A stretch of 64,000 nt of DNA. It comes from Tamlana carrageenivorans. GTDB lineage: Bacteria; Bacteroidota; Bacteroidia; Flavobacteriales; Flavobacteriaceae. The DNA lies in the NCBI RefSeq assembly GCF_002893765.1, contig NZ_CP025938.1, positions 2,046,001-2,110,000 on the forward strand, given 5' to 3'. Shown piece by piece: positions 26,659 to 36,092 of this stretch; position 1 is the first letter of the stretch; each line of letters opens with the position of its first letter. A model generated the notes under the pieces. It did not search any database and had not been told where the DNA came from. It saw only the letters and a list, made by a program, of their open reading frames with translations. The translations under genes were made by a program, and so were the position numbers.

Positions 26659-27282
26659 ATGAAATCCATTATAAAAGAAAGTTTAGAGCGTAGCATGTCC
26701 TATGAAGCGTACCGTGCTTTAGTAAAACAATTAGTTGATGAGCATTCGAATACTGGCGTTAGTAAATCGGAAGAATTGGCCGATTTTACGAAGTTGAATG
26801 AAAGACGCATGAAGCGCTGGGATAAAACGATAAAGCTTACCGAACAAGCTAAACGTTGCATGAAGGACTTTCAGCAAAATGTAACCTGGTTGGTTATTAC
26901 CGAAAGTTGGTGTGGTGATGCAGCACATGTACTACCAGTGTTATACAAAATGGCTTCACTTAATGATAATATTGATTTTAAAGTGGTTATTCGCGATGAA
27001 AATCTGAAGCTTATGGATTTGTTTTTAACTAATGGAAGTGCTTCTATTCCGAAACTAATTGTGATTGATAATCACACAGGAGAAGTTCTTAAAACCTATG
27101 GGCCAAGACCGAGTGAAGCTGCAAATTACGTGAAACGCTTTAAAGCCAAAAATGGAAAACTTACTCCTGCTTTTAAGGCCGATTTACAGTATTGGTATAA
27201 CGATAATAAAGGGGAAAATGTTATCGATGATATCATCCAAATGCTTGGAAAGTTACAAACTACCGTTTGCCAACAAACATAA
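26659..27282 (+). CDS. Thioredoxin-like family protein (monothiol WCGDAAH)
   Basis: A 207-residue cytoplasmic protein with a helical N-terminal part and a thioredoxin-like domain. The active-site position reads WCGDAAH (84-90): one Cys, with Ala where the second Cys would be, as in the Bacteroidota/Firmicutes group of monothiol thioredoxin-like proteins. The cis-Pro region SIPKLIVID is present. Its substrate is unknown. The 3' end overlaps the TonB-like gene by 23 bp. Confidence 0.8.
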   Translation: MKSIIKESLERSMSYEAYRALVKQLVDEHSNTGVSKSEELADFTKLNERRMKRWDKTIKLTEQAKRCMKDFQQNVTWLVITESWCGDAAHVLPVLYKMASLNDNIDFKVVIRDENLKLMDLFLTNGSASIPKLIVIDNHTGEVLKTYGPRPSEAANYVKRFKAKNGKLTPAFKADLQYWYNDNKGENVIDDIIQMLGKLQTTVCQQT

Positions 27283-27976
27283 AAGTAATCGTTCCCAGTT
27301 GGCTTTTTTGATTGGGATCCTTGCTAAATCGCGATTGATTGGCATATTCTAAGGCGCGTTCCATTAAACATTCGTTATTGGAAGTAGATGAAGTGTTTAC
27401 ATACGAATCTACAACATCGCCATTGGCATTAACAGCAACATTAACAATGATTTTCCCGTCAACCTCACAAAGATAAATAGGAATGGGAATGTGAATTTTT
27501 GTTCGGTTTGGTAAAGAGTAACTAATGCTACTACGTGAATTGTTTTGCGCACGTTGTTTTTTAAGCAATTCATTAACCTTGCTAAATTTAGCCAGTTCTT
27601 CCTGGTTTAAAGAAGCATCTGTGTCAGGTTTTAGATCTGTTTTTTCACTAGTCTCCGATGCATCTCCTTGGTCTTCAGACTTAGGTTGATAGTCTTCAGG
27701 TGGTGCAATAGGCTTAAAGGCTTGTGCAAAATGCTTTACTTTTTCAGTTTCATTAAAAGCGTTATTAGTTTCTGCTTTAGCTTGATTCTGATTTTCTAAG
27801 GCTTCGATTTCTTTTAATTCTTCTAAAGTGGGTTCCTTTTCGGGTTCTATTTCATAGTAACTCTCTGATGCAAATTCCTTTTTTTTATTTAGGCTTAAAT
27901 TAAAAACCATAAGAATGACCGTTCCAGAAATTAGAAGGGTAATAAGTAGGGCTCTATGTTGATTTGTGAGATTCAA
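27260..27976 (-). CDS. TonB-like energy-transducer C-terminal domain protein
   Basis: A 238-residue inner-membrane protein with one N-terminal membrane segment (LLITLLISGTVILMVF), a long charged Glu/Lys/Pro-containing linker spanning the periplasm, and a C-terminal TonB-like domain with CEVDGKIIVNVAVNANGDVV. No ExbB/ExbD genes adjoin it. It may energise a specific outer-membrane receptor or act in another periplasmic contact. It lies downstream of truB on the same strand, with a short gap. Confidence 0.8.
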   Translation of the reverse strand: MNLTNQHRALLITLLISGTVILMVFNLSLNKKKEFASESYYEIEPEKEPTLEELKEIEALENQNQAKAETNNAFNETEKVKHFAQAFKPIAPPEDYQPKSEDQGDASETSEKTDLKPDTDASLNQEELAKFSKVNELLKKQRAQNNSRSSISYSLPNRTKIHIPIPIYLCEVDGKIIVNVAVNANGDVVDSYVNTSSTSNNECLMERALEYANQSRFSKDPNQKSQLGTITFMFVGKR

Positions 27977-28025
27977 ATCTTTGATTGTTAAAGGTTTAAG
28001 TTTATTTAATATACGTAAAATTATA

Positions 28026-28720
28026 TTAATTAGTTTTTAGTGATTCGATAAAGGCTTCAATGCTCGTGGCATTTTCAACCTTAAAATCACCTATTTTAGT
28101 ACGCCTGAGGGAAGATAGGTGCGCACCAGAGTTTAGGGCTTTTCCAAAATCGTTGGCTAAGGAACGAATATAAGTGCCTTTGCTACAAATAACTCTGAAA
28201 GATATATAAAATTCATCAATATTTGTAATTTCAAATTCAGAAACTGAAACGGTACGTGGTTTTATCTCAACATCCTCACCAGCTCTGGCGAATTCATACA
28301 AGCGTTTTCCGTCTTTTTTAAAGCTGAAAATATAGGAGGATATTGTTGAATGTCCCCTATAAATTGCTTGGTGGTTTCTTTAATTAATGCTTCTGTGATG
28401 TGTGTTGTGGGATAGGTTTTATCAATGTCGGTTTCTAGATCGAATGAAGGGGTTGTACTCCCTAATACAATGGTGCCCGTGTACTCTTTAATTTGCCCTT
28501 GGAAGGTGTCAATTTGCTTGGTCATTTTTCCTGTGCAAAGCACTAACAAACCTGTAGCTAAAGGGTCTAAAGTTCCAGCATGACCTACTTTTATCTTTTT
28601 TATTTTGAAGGCTTGTCGAATTTCCCAACGCAGCTTATTAACCACTTGAAAGGAGGTCCAATTTAAAGGCTTGTCGATGAGCAAAACCTGGCCAGATTGA
28701 TAATCTTCAAGGGTTTTCAT
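28026..28720 (-). pseudogene. truB: truB, tRNA pseudouridine-55 synthase, interrupted at a slippery site
   Basis: The first part (28720 to stop 28262) has the N-terminal domain with KVGHAGTLDPLATGLLVLC (catalytic Asp) and ends in a false tail after PIFSALKK. The second frame (to 28026) continues with GKRLYEFARAGEDVEIKPR and CSKGTYIRSLANDFG. One A is missing from an A-run (six As at 28319-28314), which puts the frame out by one. The site reads A AAA AAG in the zero frame, the classic -1 frameshift heptamer; a -1 slip gives KKDGKRLYEF exactly. It may be a mutation, a sequencing error, or genuine recoding. Starts as TAATG on the uppP stop. Confidence 0.9.
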
Positions 28721-29517
28721 TAGGCATTTAACATTGAAAATATTACGGCAATAAGGCCAACAATGGCGCAGTAAATGGCGAAATATATAAGTTTACTTTT
28801 TTTAACTAGGGCAATCATCCATGTGCAGGCAAAAAGTCCGGCGACAAATGCCGCTATAAATCCTATAGATAGGGAAGTAAAATTATTACTATCATAAGCT
28901 AAATCTCCACTTAAAACGTCCTTAGCAATTTTACCAAATATTAAAGGAACGACCATTAAAAATGAAAAACGAGCTGCTTTAGTCTTATCATTACCTAACA
29001 ACACAGAGGTCGAAATGGTTGCTCCCGAACGAGAAATGCCTGGAAGCATCGCAATGGCTTGGGAAACACCTATAATAAAAGCATCTTTAAAAGAAACTTT
29101 TTTATTGGTGTTTTTAGCTTTATCGGCAAAGTACAGTAATATGGCCGTAATAATAAGCATAAATCCAACCAACATGATGTTACCGCCAAAAAGTTGTTCT
29201 AGTTGTTCTTCAAAAAATAAGCCTACAATAACGGCAGGAATCATAGAAATGGCAATTTTGGTAATAAATTGTAAATCTTCGTTCCATTTAAATTTTAAAG
29301 CCCCTTTTATAAGGTCTAAAATGTCTTTTCTAAAAACTACTAAAGTACTTAAAGCCGTAGCAAAATGTAATACGACTGTAAAAAGTAAGCTGGTTCTGGC
29401 TTCTAGGTCTTCGCCTAAAATAGCTTTTCCTATTTCCAAATGACCACTTGAAGAAACGGGTAAAAATTCAGTAAGTCCCTGAATGATACCTAAAATAATT
29501 GCATCTATAATTTCCAT
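28720..29517 (-). CDS. uppP: Undecaprenyl-diphosphatase
   Basis: A 265-residue polytopic membrane enzyme that recycles undecaprenyl diphosphate to the monophosphate carrier for peptidoglycan synthesis. The active-site motifs are GIIQGLTEFLPVSSSGHL at the N-terminus and LPGISRSGATIS in the middle. Length is normal. The gene is the front part of a uppP-truB unit; in many Flavobacteriaceae ftsX and DUF3098 precede it directly, but here glycerate kinase sits between on the other strand. Confidence 0.97.
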   Translation of the reverse strand: MEIIDAIILGIIQGLTEFLPVSSSGHLEIGKAILGEDLEARTSLLFTVVLHFATALSTLVVFRKDILDLIKGALKFKWNEDLQFITKIAISMIPAVIVGLFFEEQLEQLFGGNIMLVGFMLIITAILLYFADKAKNTNKKVSFKDAFIIGVSQAIAMLPGISRSGATISTSVLLGNDKTKAARFSFLMVVPLIFGKIAKDVLSGDLAYDSNNFTSLSIGFIAAFVAGLFACTWMIALVKKSKLIYFAIYCAIVGLIAVIFSMLNA

Positions 29518-29610
29518 GGCGCTAAAATATTAAAATACTCCTATATTCAACAGATGTTCCTCAATAATAAAAGCTTATTTAAGAATCTATGCAGTAGGTA
29601 GTGTTTACAT

Positions 29611-29692
29611 CTCCCTTAGTCCTTCCTTTTTAGGAGGGAAACTCATGCTCAACGGCTTCCCCTCTAGTAAGAGGGGATTAAGGGGTGTGTGC
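29611..29692. repeat. Dispersed palindromic repeat in the uppP/glycerate kinase gap
   Basis: Contains two stem-forming parts, CCTTCC...GGAGGG and CCCCTCTAGTAAGAGGGG, ending in GATTAAGGGG. It resembles the Flavobacteriaceae intergenic repeats of the CCTCCCC/GGGGAGG type, a copy of which lies inside leuS. It is in a divergent promoter gap, so it is not a plain terminator. Confidence 0.55.
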
Positions 29693-29715
29693 TTAATATT
29701 GTTTGTTTTTAAGTA

Positions 29716-30840
29716 ATGAAAATAGTTTTAGCACCAGATAAGTTTAAAAATTCGGTTTCAGGGTTTGCATTCTGTAAAGCTGTTGAAGCTGGTCTGAAAG
29801 AAATCCGTCCAGATTTAAAGGTTGTTTCATTACCACTTGCCGATGGTGGCGATGGCACCATAGATATTATCAATTTTTATTTAAAAGGGGAATTTGTTTC
29901 CGTGCAGGTTCATAATCCTTTTTTTGAAAGGATTTCTGCTTCTTATTTATTTGCTGAAAAATCTAAAACAGCTTTTATTGAAATGGCTGAAGCTTCAGGT
30001 TTAAAACTACTGAAACTTGAAGAATTAGATTGTAAAAATGCCACCACTTTAGGAGCCGGCGAACTGATTGTTGATGCTTTAAATCAAGGTGCTGAACAAA
30101 TTATTTTAGGAATAGGCGGAAGTGCTACAAACGATTGTGGTATTGGTATGGCATCGGCTTTGGGTTATCGGTTTTTAGATGAAAACGATAAAGAAGTAAA
30201 ACCTATTGGTGCCAATTTATCTAAAATAAAAAGGATTGATGCGTCATATATTCATGCTAAATTAAAGTCTGTTAAGTTTCAAATAGCCTGCGATGTTGAA
30301 AATCTGTTATACGGAAAAAACGGTGCCGTTCAGGTTTATGCCAAACAAAAAGGCGCAAACAAAAAAGATAGGGTATTGCTTGAGCAGGGTTTGCAAGATT
30401 TTTCAAAAGTTCTTGAAAATCATTTTAATATGGATGTGCAATCTGTAAAAGGAGGTGGTGCAGCAGGAGGTATGGGCATCGCATCCAAAGTATTTTTAAA
30501 TGGTATTTTGGAGCCTGGAATTACTTTGGTGAAAGATTTAGTAGATTTTGATCATCAAATACAAGGTGCCATTTGGCTAATTACGGGTGAAGGGAAGTTG
30601 GATGTTCAAACCTTGTCTGGAAAGACGATTCGTGGCGTGCTTGATTCCGCGAAAGCGAAAAAAATAAAAGTCGCTGCATTATGTGGTGCCATCGATTTGA
30701 ACGAAAATAAACTAAGAGACTTCGGGATAGATTACGCAGATAGCGTTTTAAACTACTCGGAAAATTTAAACGACGCCATGGAAAATGGGAAAGCGTATCT
30801 TGTAGAAATGGCTCGGATATTTGCTAAAAAACACCTGTAA
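29716..30840 (+). CDS. Glycerate kinase (GarK/GlxK family)
   Basis: A 374-residue kinase that phosphorylates glycerate. Seen motifs: KIVLAPDKFKNSVS at the N-terminus, LADGGDGTID, LGIGGSATNDCGIGMASALG, GGGAAGGMG and TGEGKLDVQTLSGKT. The start is ATG 29716. An intergenic-type repeat (TTCCGCGAAAGCG) lies inside its 3' part and encodes SAKAKK. It interrupts the usual ftsX-DUF3098-uppP-truB order on the opposite strand. Confidence 0.93.
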   Translation: MKIVLAPDKFKNSVSGFAFCKAVEAGLKEIRPDLKVVSLPLADGGDGTIDIINFYLKGEFVSVQVHNPFFERISASYLFAEKSKTAFIEMAEASGLKLLKLEELDCKNATTLGAGELIVDALNQGAEQIILGIGGSATNDCGIGMASALGYRFLDENDKEVKPIGANLSKIKRIDASYIHAKLKSVKFQIACDVENLLYGKNGAVQVYAKQKGANKKDRVLLEQGLQDFSKVLENHFNMDVQSVKGGGAAGGMGIASKVFLNGILEPGITLVKDLVDFDHQIQGAIWLITGEGKLDVQTLSGKTIRGVLDSAKAKKIKVAALCGAIDLNENKLRDFGIDYADSVLNYSENLNDAMENGKAYLVEMARIFAKKHL

Positions 30841-30841
30841 T

Positions 30842-31096
30842 TTACTTCTTATCAGGATTTAAAAGAATGGCATAAATTTGAATGCCAAACCCAATAAGCA
30901 CTAAAGTTGGTGCTAATCGAATACGTATCCAGCTAAAAATTTCAGGGTTAAAGATATTCGGGTCGTCGCTTCCGCCACCAGACATTAAAATATAGCCTAA
31001 AGCAATAACGGCTAAACCTATAAACATGAATTTATAGTTTTTCTTTCCGAAGATGAAATGTGGTTTAGAAGCTTCTTTTCGTTTTTGTTCTCCCAT
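30842..31096 (-). CDS. DUF3098 membrane protein
   Basis: An 84-residue Bacteroidota protein with two membrane segments (near residues 24-41 and 61-79) joined by a Gly/Asp/Pro-rich loop. The family is regularly found next to ftsX, as here (89 bp downstream on the same strand). Function unknown, perhaps tied to the division or cell-wall machinery by context. Confidence 0.85.
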   Translation of the reverse strand: MGEQKRKEASKPHFIFGKKNYKFMFIGLAVIALGYILMSGGGSDDPNIFNPEIFSWIRIRLAPTLVLIGFGIQIYAILLNPDKK

Positions 31097-31185
31097 AATT
31101 AAAAAGCTGAGGCATAAATTTTATGCAAAGTAACAGATTTATTTAATTTTTATTGTTAATCTCATTCTAAATTATTCTCTCACTA

Positions 31186-32064
31186 TTAATAGTACAGCTG
31201 GTCTGTTCTTAAATTTAAGAAGCGTTGCGTTGCGAAATGTGTGCTAATCCAAGTGATTATAATGCCTAGCCCAAAAATAAATGCAAAAAGCAAAGCTACA
31301 AAAACGGGCTGCCCTAAAAGGTTGAGTTCTATAAAGGTTTTGTCTAAATAGTAAAGTACTACGGCCATACCAATAAGCGCTAAAATAGCACCAATAATAC
31401 CGAGTTTGACGCTTTGCCAAACAAAGGGTCGTCTTATAAATTGTTTGGTTGCGCCAACCATTTGCATGGTTTTAATCGTGAAACGCTTGGAGTAAACCGC
31501 CAATCGGATGGAGCTGTTTATTAATAATACCGCAATTAAAGTAAAAATACTACTGATAATGAGTACCCAAAAGCTAATTTTTTTAACGTTGTCGTTCATC
31601 AAGTTAACTAAGTCGTTATCGTAAGTTACCTCTTCAACAAAGTCTTTGTTGAGGGCTTCGGTAGAAATTTTTTCAAGATGTTCTGATGTAACGAAATCGG
31701 CTTTTAAATGTACATCGATAGAGTTTTGTAATGGATTATAACCCACGAAATCCATGAAATCTTCGCCGTTATCGGCTTTCATAAATTCGGCAGCCTGCTC
31801 TTTAGAAACGTATTCGGTAGATTTTACATAATCGGCCATGGCCAAACTCTTTTCAAGCTGTTTGGTTTCAACCTCTTTGGCAGTGTCTTTTAAATAAATG
31901 GTAACTACAACTTGCTCTTTAAAGTGATCGGAAACCTTTTTAGCATTTAGAATTAACAAGCCTAATAATCCCAATAAAAATAAAACCAGAGCAATACTTA
32001 AAACTACTGAAAAATAAGAGGAAATAAGTCTGCGTTTTTGGTGCTTTTCAAATGATGAACTCAT
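31186..32064 (-). CDS. ftsX: Cell division permease FtsX
   Basis: A 292-residue FtsX-family permease: a cytoplasmic tail, first membrane segment near 20-45, a large periplasmic domain (YVSKEQAAEFMKADNGED region), then three segments near the C-terminus. With FtsE (not in the window) it couples septal signals to peptidoglycan hydrolases. It precedes DUF3098, a conserved pair. Confidence 0.93.
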   Translation of the reverse strand: MSSSFEKHQKRRLISSYFSVVLSIALVLFLLGLLGLLILNAKKVSDHFKEQVVVTIYLKDTAKEVETKQLEKSLAMADYVKSTEYVSKEQAAEFMKADNGEDFMDFVGYNPLQNSIDVHLKADFVTSEHLEKISTEALNKDFVEEVTYDNDLVNLMNDNVKKISFWVLIISSIFTLIAVLLINSSIRLAVYSKRFTIKTMQMVGATKQFIRRPFVWQSVKLGIIGAILALIGMAVVLYYLDKTFIELNLLGQPVFVALLFAFIFGLGIIITWISTHFATQRFLNLRTDQLYY

Positions 32065-32163
32065 AAATTTTCTTGGATTAACACGGTAAAAATAATAAAG
32101 TATTATTAATCTGTATTTATATAAACCAAAACAAATTAATAATGTTGTAAAACCAATAAATAA

Positions 32164-33081
32164 TTATGCTGAAGACTTCGTTTTTTTGCTAATTAAATAC
32201 ACACCAATAATTACAAAAAGACATGACAAGACCTTTACCAGATTGATGTCCTCACTGTAAGTATCGTTATTAAAAAAATAAACTAACATCAATACGATGG
32301 CAAAACTAACCGCTGGTTGTATGTAGGTGTAACTTCCAGCTACCGACGGCGAAACTTGACGTAAGGCATAGATGTTAAATAGAAAGGTTAAAAAGGTAGT
32401 AAACAGGATAACATAGCCAATAACCAGAAAGGTGTTTGTGGTAAATAGGCTGTAATCGGTATTAAAAACAGCATCGTTTAAACCAAAAGGTATTGTGAAT
32501 AAAAGTCCGAATAAAAACACCCAACTAATAATGGTTATAAAATGATATTTCTTCATCAAGGGTTTTACAGTCACTTGGTAAAGTGAGAAACTTACAACGT
32601 TTAGAAAAATAAAAAGGTTGCCTAAAAAACTACTAGTGCCTTCGGCTACCTGGCCGTACCACACCAAACCAATGGCGCCTATAGCACCAATACTTAATCC
32701 TATTATTTTATTGGTAGTTGTTTTTTCTTTTAAGAAAATCATACTTAAAATAAATGTAACAGTTGGCGAGGACGTCATGATTATGGACGTATCAATTGGC
32801 GATGTAATACTCAGCCCTTCAAAGAAAAATAGTTGGTTACATGATGCACCAAAAAGTCCGCATAGTATGAGTCTGAAAAAGTCTTTCTTCTCAACCTTTT
32901 CCTTAATAAATAATTTTATACACCAAAATAGGATGCCAGCTCCTAAAACACGAAACAACACAAAGGGTCTTGGGTCTAGCTTTTCGGGCATAATCCCTTT
33001 TGCAATAAAATGATTGGCCGCATAAATAACATGGCCGCCAAATAAAGCAAGATGCGCTTTTATAATGTTTGCTTTTATCAA
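32164..33081 (-). CDS. EamA-family drug/metabolite transporter
   Basis: A 305-residue inner-membrane protein with about ten hydrophobic segments in two EamA repeats; the second repeat is marked by SPSVAGSYTYIQPAVSFAI. The substrate cannot be read from sequence. It stands alone upstream of ftsX on the same strand, 99 bp away. Confidence 0.88.
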   Translation of the reverse strand: MIKANIIKAHLALFGGHVIYAANHFIAKGIMPEKLDPRPFVLFRVLGAGILFWCIKLFIKEKVEKKDFFRLILCGLFGASCNQLFFFEGLSITSPIDTSIIMTSSPTVTFILSMIFLKEKTTTNKIIGLSIGAIGAIGLVWYGQVAEGTSSFLGNLFIFLNVVSFSLYQVTVKPLMKKYHFITIISWVFLFGLLFTIPFGLNDAVFNTDYSLFTTNTFLVIGYVILFTTFLTFLFNIYALRQVSPSVAGSYTYIQPAVSFAIVLMLVYFFNNDTYSEDINLVKVLSCLFVIIGVYLISKKTKSSA

Positions 33082-33198
33082 AGAAATTTGTGGTTTTAGG
33101 AGGTGAATAAATAGCGAGCCAAAAGTAATTCTATTAATTTAAATGATTAAGCAAAGTCATTTTTTATTCATTAAGACCTCCTGTTTCTAATTAAAACG

Positions 33199-33206
33199 TA
33201 AATTTG
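33199..33206 (+). promoter_or_regulatory. -7 promoter box for leuS
   Basis: TAAATTTG, exact TAnnTTTG, followed by CA; the leuS ATG is about 25 bp downstream. Confidence 0.5.
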
Positions 33207-33230
33207 CAACTTCTTAAAATAAGGATGATA

Positions 33231-36092
33231 ATGACGTATAATTTCAACGAAATCGATGCCAAATGGCAAAAATATTGGGCCGAAAACCAAACGTTTAAAG
33301 CCGAAAATAATTGTGACAAACCAAAGTATTATGTTTTGGACATGTTTCCTTATCCTAGTGGTGCCGGATTGCATGTAGGGCATCCGTTGGGTTACATCGC
33401 TTCCGATATTTATGCGCGTTACAAACGTCATCAAGGATTTAACGTGTTACATCCGCAAGGTTACGATAGTTTTGGTTTGCCTGCCGAGCAATATGCGATT
33501 CAAACGGGGCAGCACCCAGCTATTACTACCGCTGAAAATATAAAAACGTATCGCCGACAGTTAGATCAAATAGGTTTTTCATTCGATTGGTCGCGTGAAG
33601 TGAGAACTTCCGATCCGAGTTACTATAAATGGACACAATGGATTTTTATTCAGTTGTTTAATTCGTGGTACAATAACGATTCAAATAAAGCTGAAGATAT
33701 TTCAGAATTGGTTAAAGTGTTTGCTTCGGAAGGAAATGCCAATGTGAATGCTGTTTGTGATGCCGATGTTGAGGTTTTTTCCGCGGAAGCGTGGCAGAAC
33801 TTTTCATCAGAAGAGCAACAAAAAATATTATTACAATATCGTTTAACCTACTTGGCTGAAACTGAAGTGAACTGGTGTCCAGCATTGGGTACTGTTTTAG
33901 CTAACGATGAGATTGTAAACGGCGTATCCGAACGTGGTGGACATACGGTGATTCGTAAAAAAATGACCCAATGGAGTATGCGAATTTCGGCTTATGCCGA
34001 GCGTTTACTACAAGGTTTAGAAACAATTGATTGGACCGATTCTTTAAAGGAGAGTCAGCGTAATTGGATTGGAAAATCGGTTGGAGCTTCGGTTACTTTT
34101 AACGTGCTACCAACAACCAATAACCAAAAACCAGCAACCATATCTGTATTCACAACACGTCCTGATACTATTTTTGGAGTAAGTTTTATGACTTTAGCGC
34201 CAGAGCATGAATTGGTATCGCAAATAACCACACCTGAACAAAAGGAAGAAGTGGAAGCCTATATTTTAGCGACTGCTAAACGTAGTGAGCGTGATAGAAT
34301 GGCCGATGTAAAAACCATTTCTGGTGCTTTTACTGGCGCTTACGCGGAACACCCTTTTACAAAAGAACCGATTCCAGTTTGGATTGGTGACTACGTTTTA
34401 GCGGGTTATGGAACAGGAGCTGTTATGTCGGTGCCTTGTGGTGATCAACGTGACTACGATTTTGCGAAGCATTTTAATATTCCGATTCTTAATATTTTTG
34501 AAGGAGTCGATATTTCTGAAGAAGCTTTTTCAGATAAGGATAAAACAGTAATTGCTAATAGTGATTTCCTTAACGGGATGAACTATAAGAAAGCCACCAA
34601 ACGCGCCATTTACGAATTGGAACAATTAGGGGTAGGCGAAGGAAAAACCAATTACCGTTTGCGTGATGCTGTATTTTCGCGTCAGCGTTATTGGGGTGAG
34701 CCATTTCCTGTGTATTATGATGAGCATGGCATGCCAAAAATGATAGACACCAAGTTTTTGCCTATAGAATTACCTGAAGTTGAAAAATACTTGCCTACAG
34801 AAACTGGCGAGCCACCATTGGGTAACGCTTTAAAATGGCATTGGTTACAATATGGTGATGAGGCTAAAATAGTTTCTAAAGAGGAGTTTGAGAATTCCTC
34901 CCCTTCGGGGAGGCTAGGTGGGGCCTTAGAACTGAACACCATGCCAGGTTGGGCAGGAAGCTCTTGGTACTTTAACCGCTACATGGATCCAACGAATATT
35001 GACGAATTTGCGAGTCAAGAAGCCTTGAATTATTGGAAAGATGTTGATTTGTACATTGGTGGAAGTGAGCATGCAACCGGACACTTATTGTATTCGCGTT
35101 TCTGGCAAAAATTCCTGTTCGATAAAGGCGTGGTTCCTGTTGATGAGTTTGCTAAAAAACTGATTAACCAAGGGATGATTTTAGGAACAAGTGCTTTTGT
35201 TTATAGAGAAGAAGGAACGAACACCTATTATTCAGCGGGATTAGCAAAAGACAAAAATGTACAACCTATTCACGTGAAAGTAAAATATATAAACGCTTCG
35301 GATGAATTGGATATTGAAGGTTTAAAAAATGATAGTGAGTTTGGTGAAGATTATAAAGATGCCGAATTCATTCTAGAAAATGGTGTTTACAAAGTAGGTC
35401 GCGATGTGGAAAAAATGTCCAAATCGAAATACAACGTCGTAAACCCAGATGATATTGTTGCCGAATATGGTGCCGATAGTTTAAGACTTTACGAAATGTT
35501 CCTTGGGCCATTAGAGCAATACAAACCATGGAATACCGCTGGAATTACTGGGGTACATAACTTCCTGAAAAAACTATGGAAATTATATGCCGATGATAAC
35601 GGTTTAAAAGTAAATGACGCTCCTGCAACTAAAGATGCTTTAAAAACATTACATAAAACGATTAAGAAAGTTCAAGAAGATATTGAGAACTTTTCGTTTA
35701 ATACCTCGGTATCAACTTTTATGATTGCGGTAAACGAATTGAGTACTCAAAAATGTACAAGCAAAGCTGTTTTAGAACCTTTATTGGTTTTAATTTCGCC
35801 TTATGCACCACATATTGCTGAAGAATTATGGAGTCAGTTAGGTCATGAAACGTCAATTTCAACAGCTGCTTTCCCAGAATTTGACGCTAGTCATTTGGTT
35901 GAAAGCGCTAAAAATTACCCGATTTCATTTAACGGTAAAATGCGATTTACTTTAGAATTGCCTTTGGATATGAGTAAGGAGGATATCGAAAAAACAGTCA
36001 TGGCTCACGAAAAAACACAAGAACAATTACAAGGTAGAACACCTAAAAAAGTGATTGTGGTGCCTGGAAAGATTGTGAATATTGTAGGGTAG
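33231..36092 (+). CDS. leuS: Leucyl-tRNA synthetase
   Basis: A 953-residue class I synthetase charging tRNA-Leu. The HIGH-type motif is PSGAGLHVGHPLG near residue 45, the CP1 editing domain holds FTTRPDTIFGVSF, and KMSKSKYNVVNPDD is the KMSKS loop. ATG 33231 (MTYNFNEIDAKWQ) fits the family; an extension to 33204 does not. Unusual: three repeat-like pieces lie in frame, at 33776-33793, 34110-34140 (coding TTNNQKPAT) and 34896-34921 (coding SSPSGRLGG). It is followed by a strong terminator. Confidence 0.97.
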   Translation: MTYNFNEIDAKWQKYWAENQTFKAENNCDKPKYYVLDMFPYPSGAGLHVGHPLGYIASDIYARYKRHQGFNVLHPQGYDSFGLPAEQYAIQTGQHPAITTAENIKTYRRQLDQIGFSFDWSREVRTSDPSYYKWTQWIFIQLFNSWYNNDSNKAEDISELVKVFASEGNANVNAVCDADVEVFSAEAWQNFSSEEQQKILLQYRLTYLAETEVNWCPALGTVLANDEIVNGVSERGGHTVIRKKMTQWSMRISAYAERLLQGLETIDWTDSLKESQRNWIGKSVGASVTFNVLPTTNNQKPATISVFTTRPDTIFGVSFMTLAPEHELVSQITTPEQKEEVEAYILATAKRSERDRMADVKTISGAFTGAYAEHPFTKEPIPVWIGDYVLAGYGTGAVMSVPCGDQRDYDFAKHFNIPILNIFEGVDISEEAFSDKDKTVIANSDFLNGMNYKKATKRAIYELEQLGVGEGKTNYRLRDAVFSRQRYWGEPFPVYYDEHGMPKMIDTKFLPIELPEVEKYLPTETGEPPLGNALKWHWLQYGDEAKIVSKEEFENSSPSGRLGGALELNTMPGWAGSSWYFNRYMDPTNIDEFASQEALNYWKDVDLYIGGSEHATGHLLYSRFWQKFLFDKGVVPVDEFAKKLINQGMILGTSAFVYREEGTNTYYSAGLAKDKNVQPIHVKVKYINASDELDIEGLKNDSEFGEDYKDAEFILENGVYKVGRDVEKMSKSKYNVVNPDDIVAEYGADSLRLYEMFLGPLEQYKPWNTAGITGVHNFLKKLWKLYADDNGLKVNDAPATKDALKTLHKTIKKVQEDIENFSFNTSVSTFMIAVNELSTQKCTSKAVLEPLLVLISPYAPHIAEELWSQLGHETSISTAAFPEFDASHLVESAKNYPISFNGKMRFTLELPLDMSKEDIEKTVMAHEKTQEQLQGRTPKKVIVVPGKIVNIVG
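34896..34921. repeat. Palindromic repeat inside leuS
   Basis: CCTCCCCTTCGGGGAGG followed by CTAGGTGGGG. The word matches a dispersed intergenic repeat type of this family of bacteria and is translated in frame. Confidence 0.6.

Noticed and set aside
29015..29443. 142-codon plus-strand open frame over uppP
   Set aside because: Antisense shadow of a clear uppP gene; no start context or family likeness.
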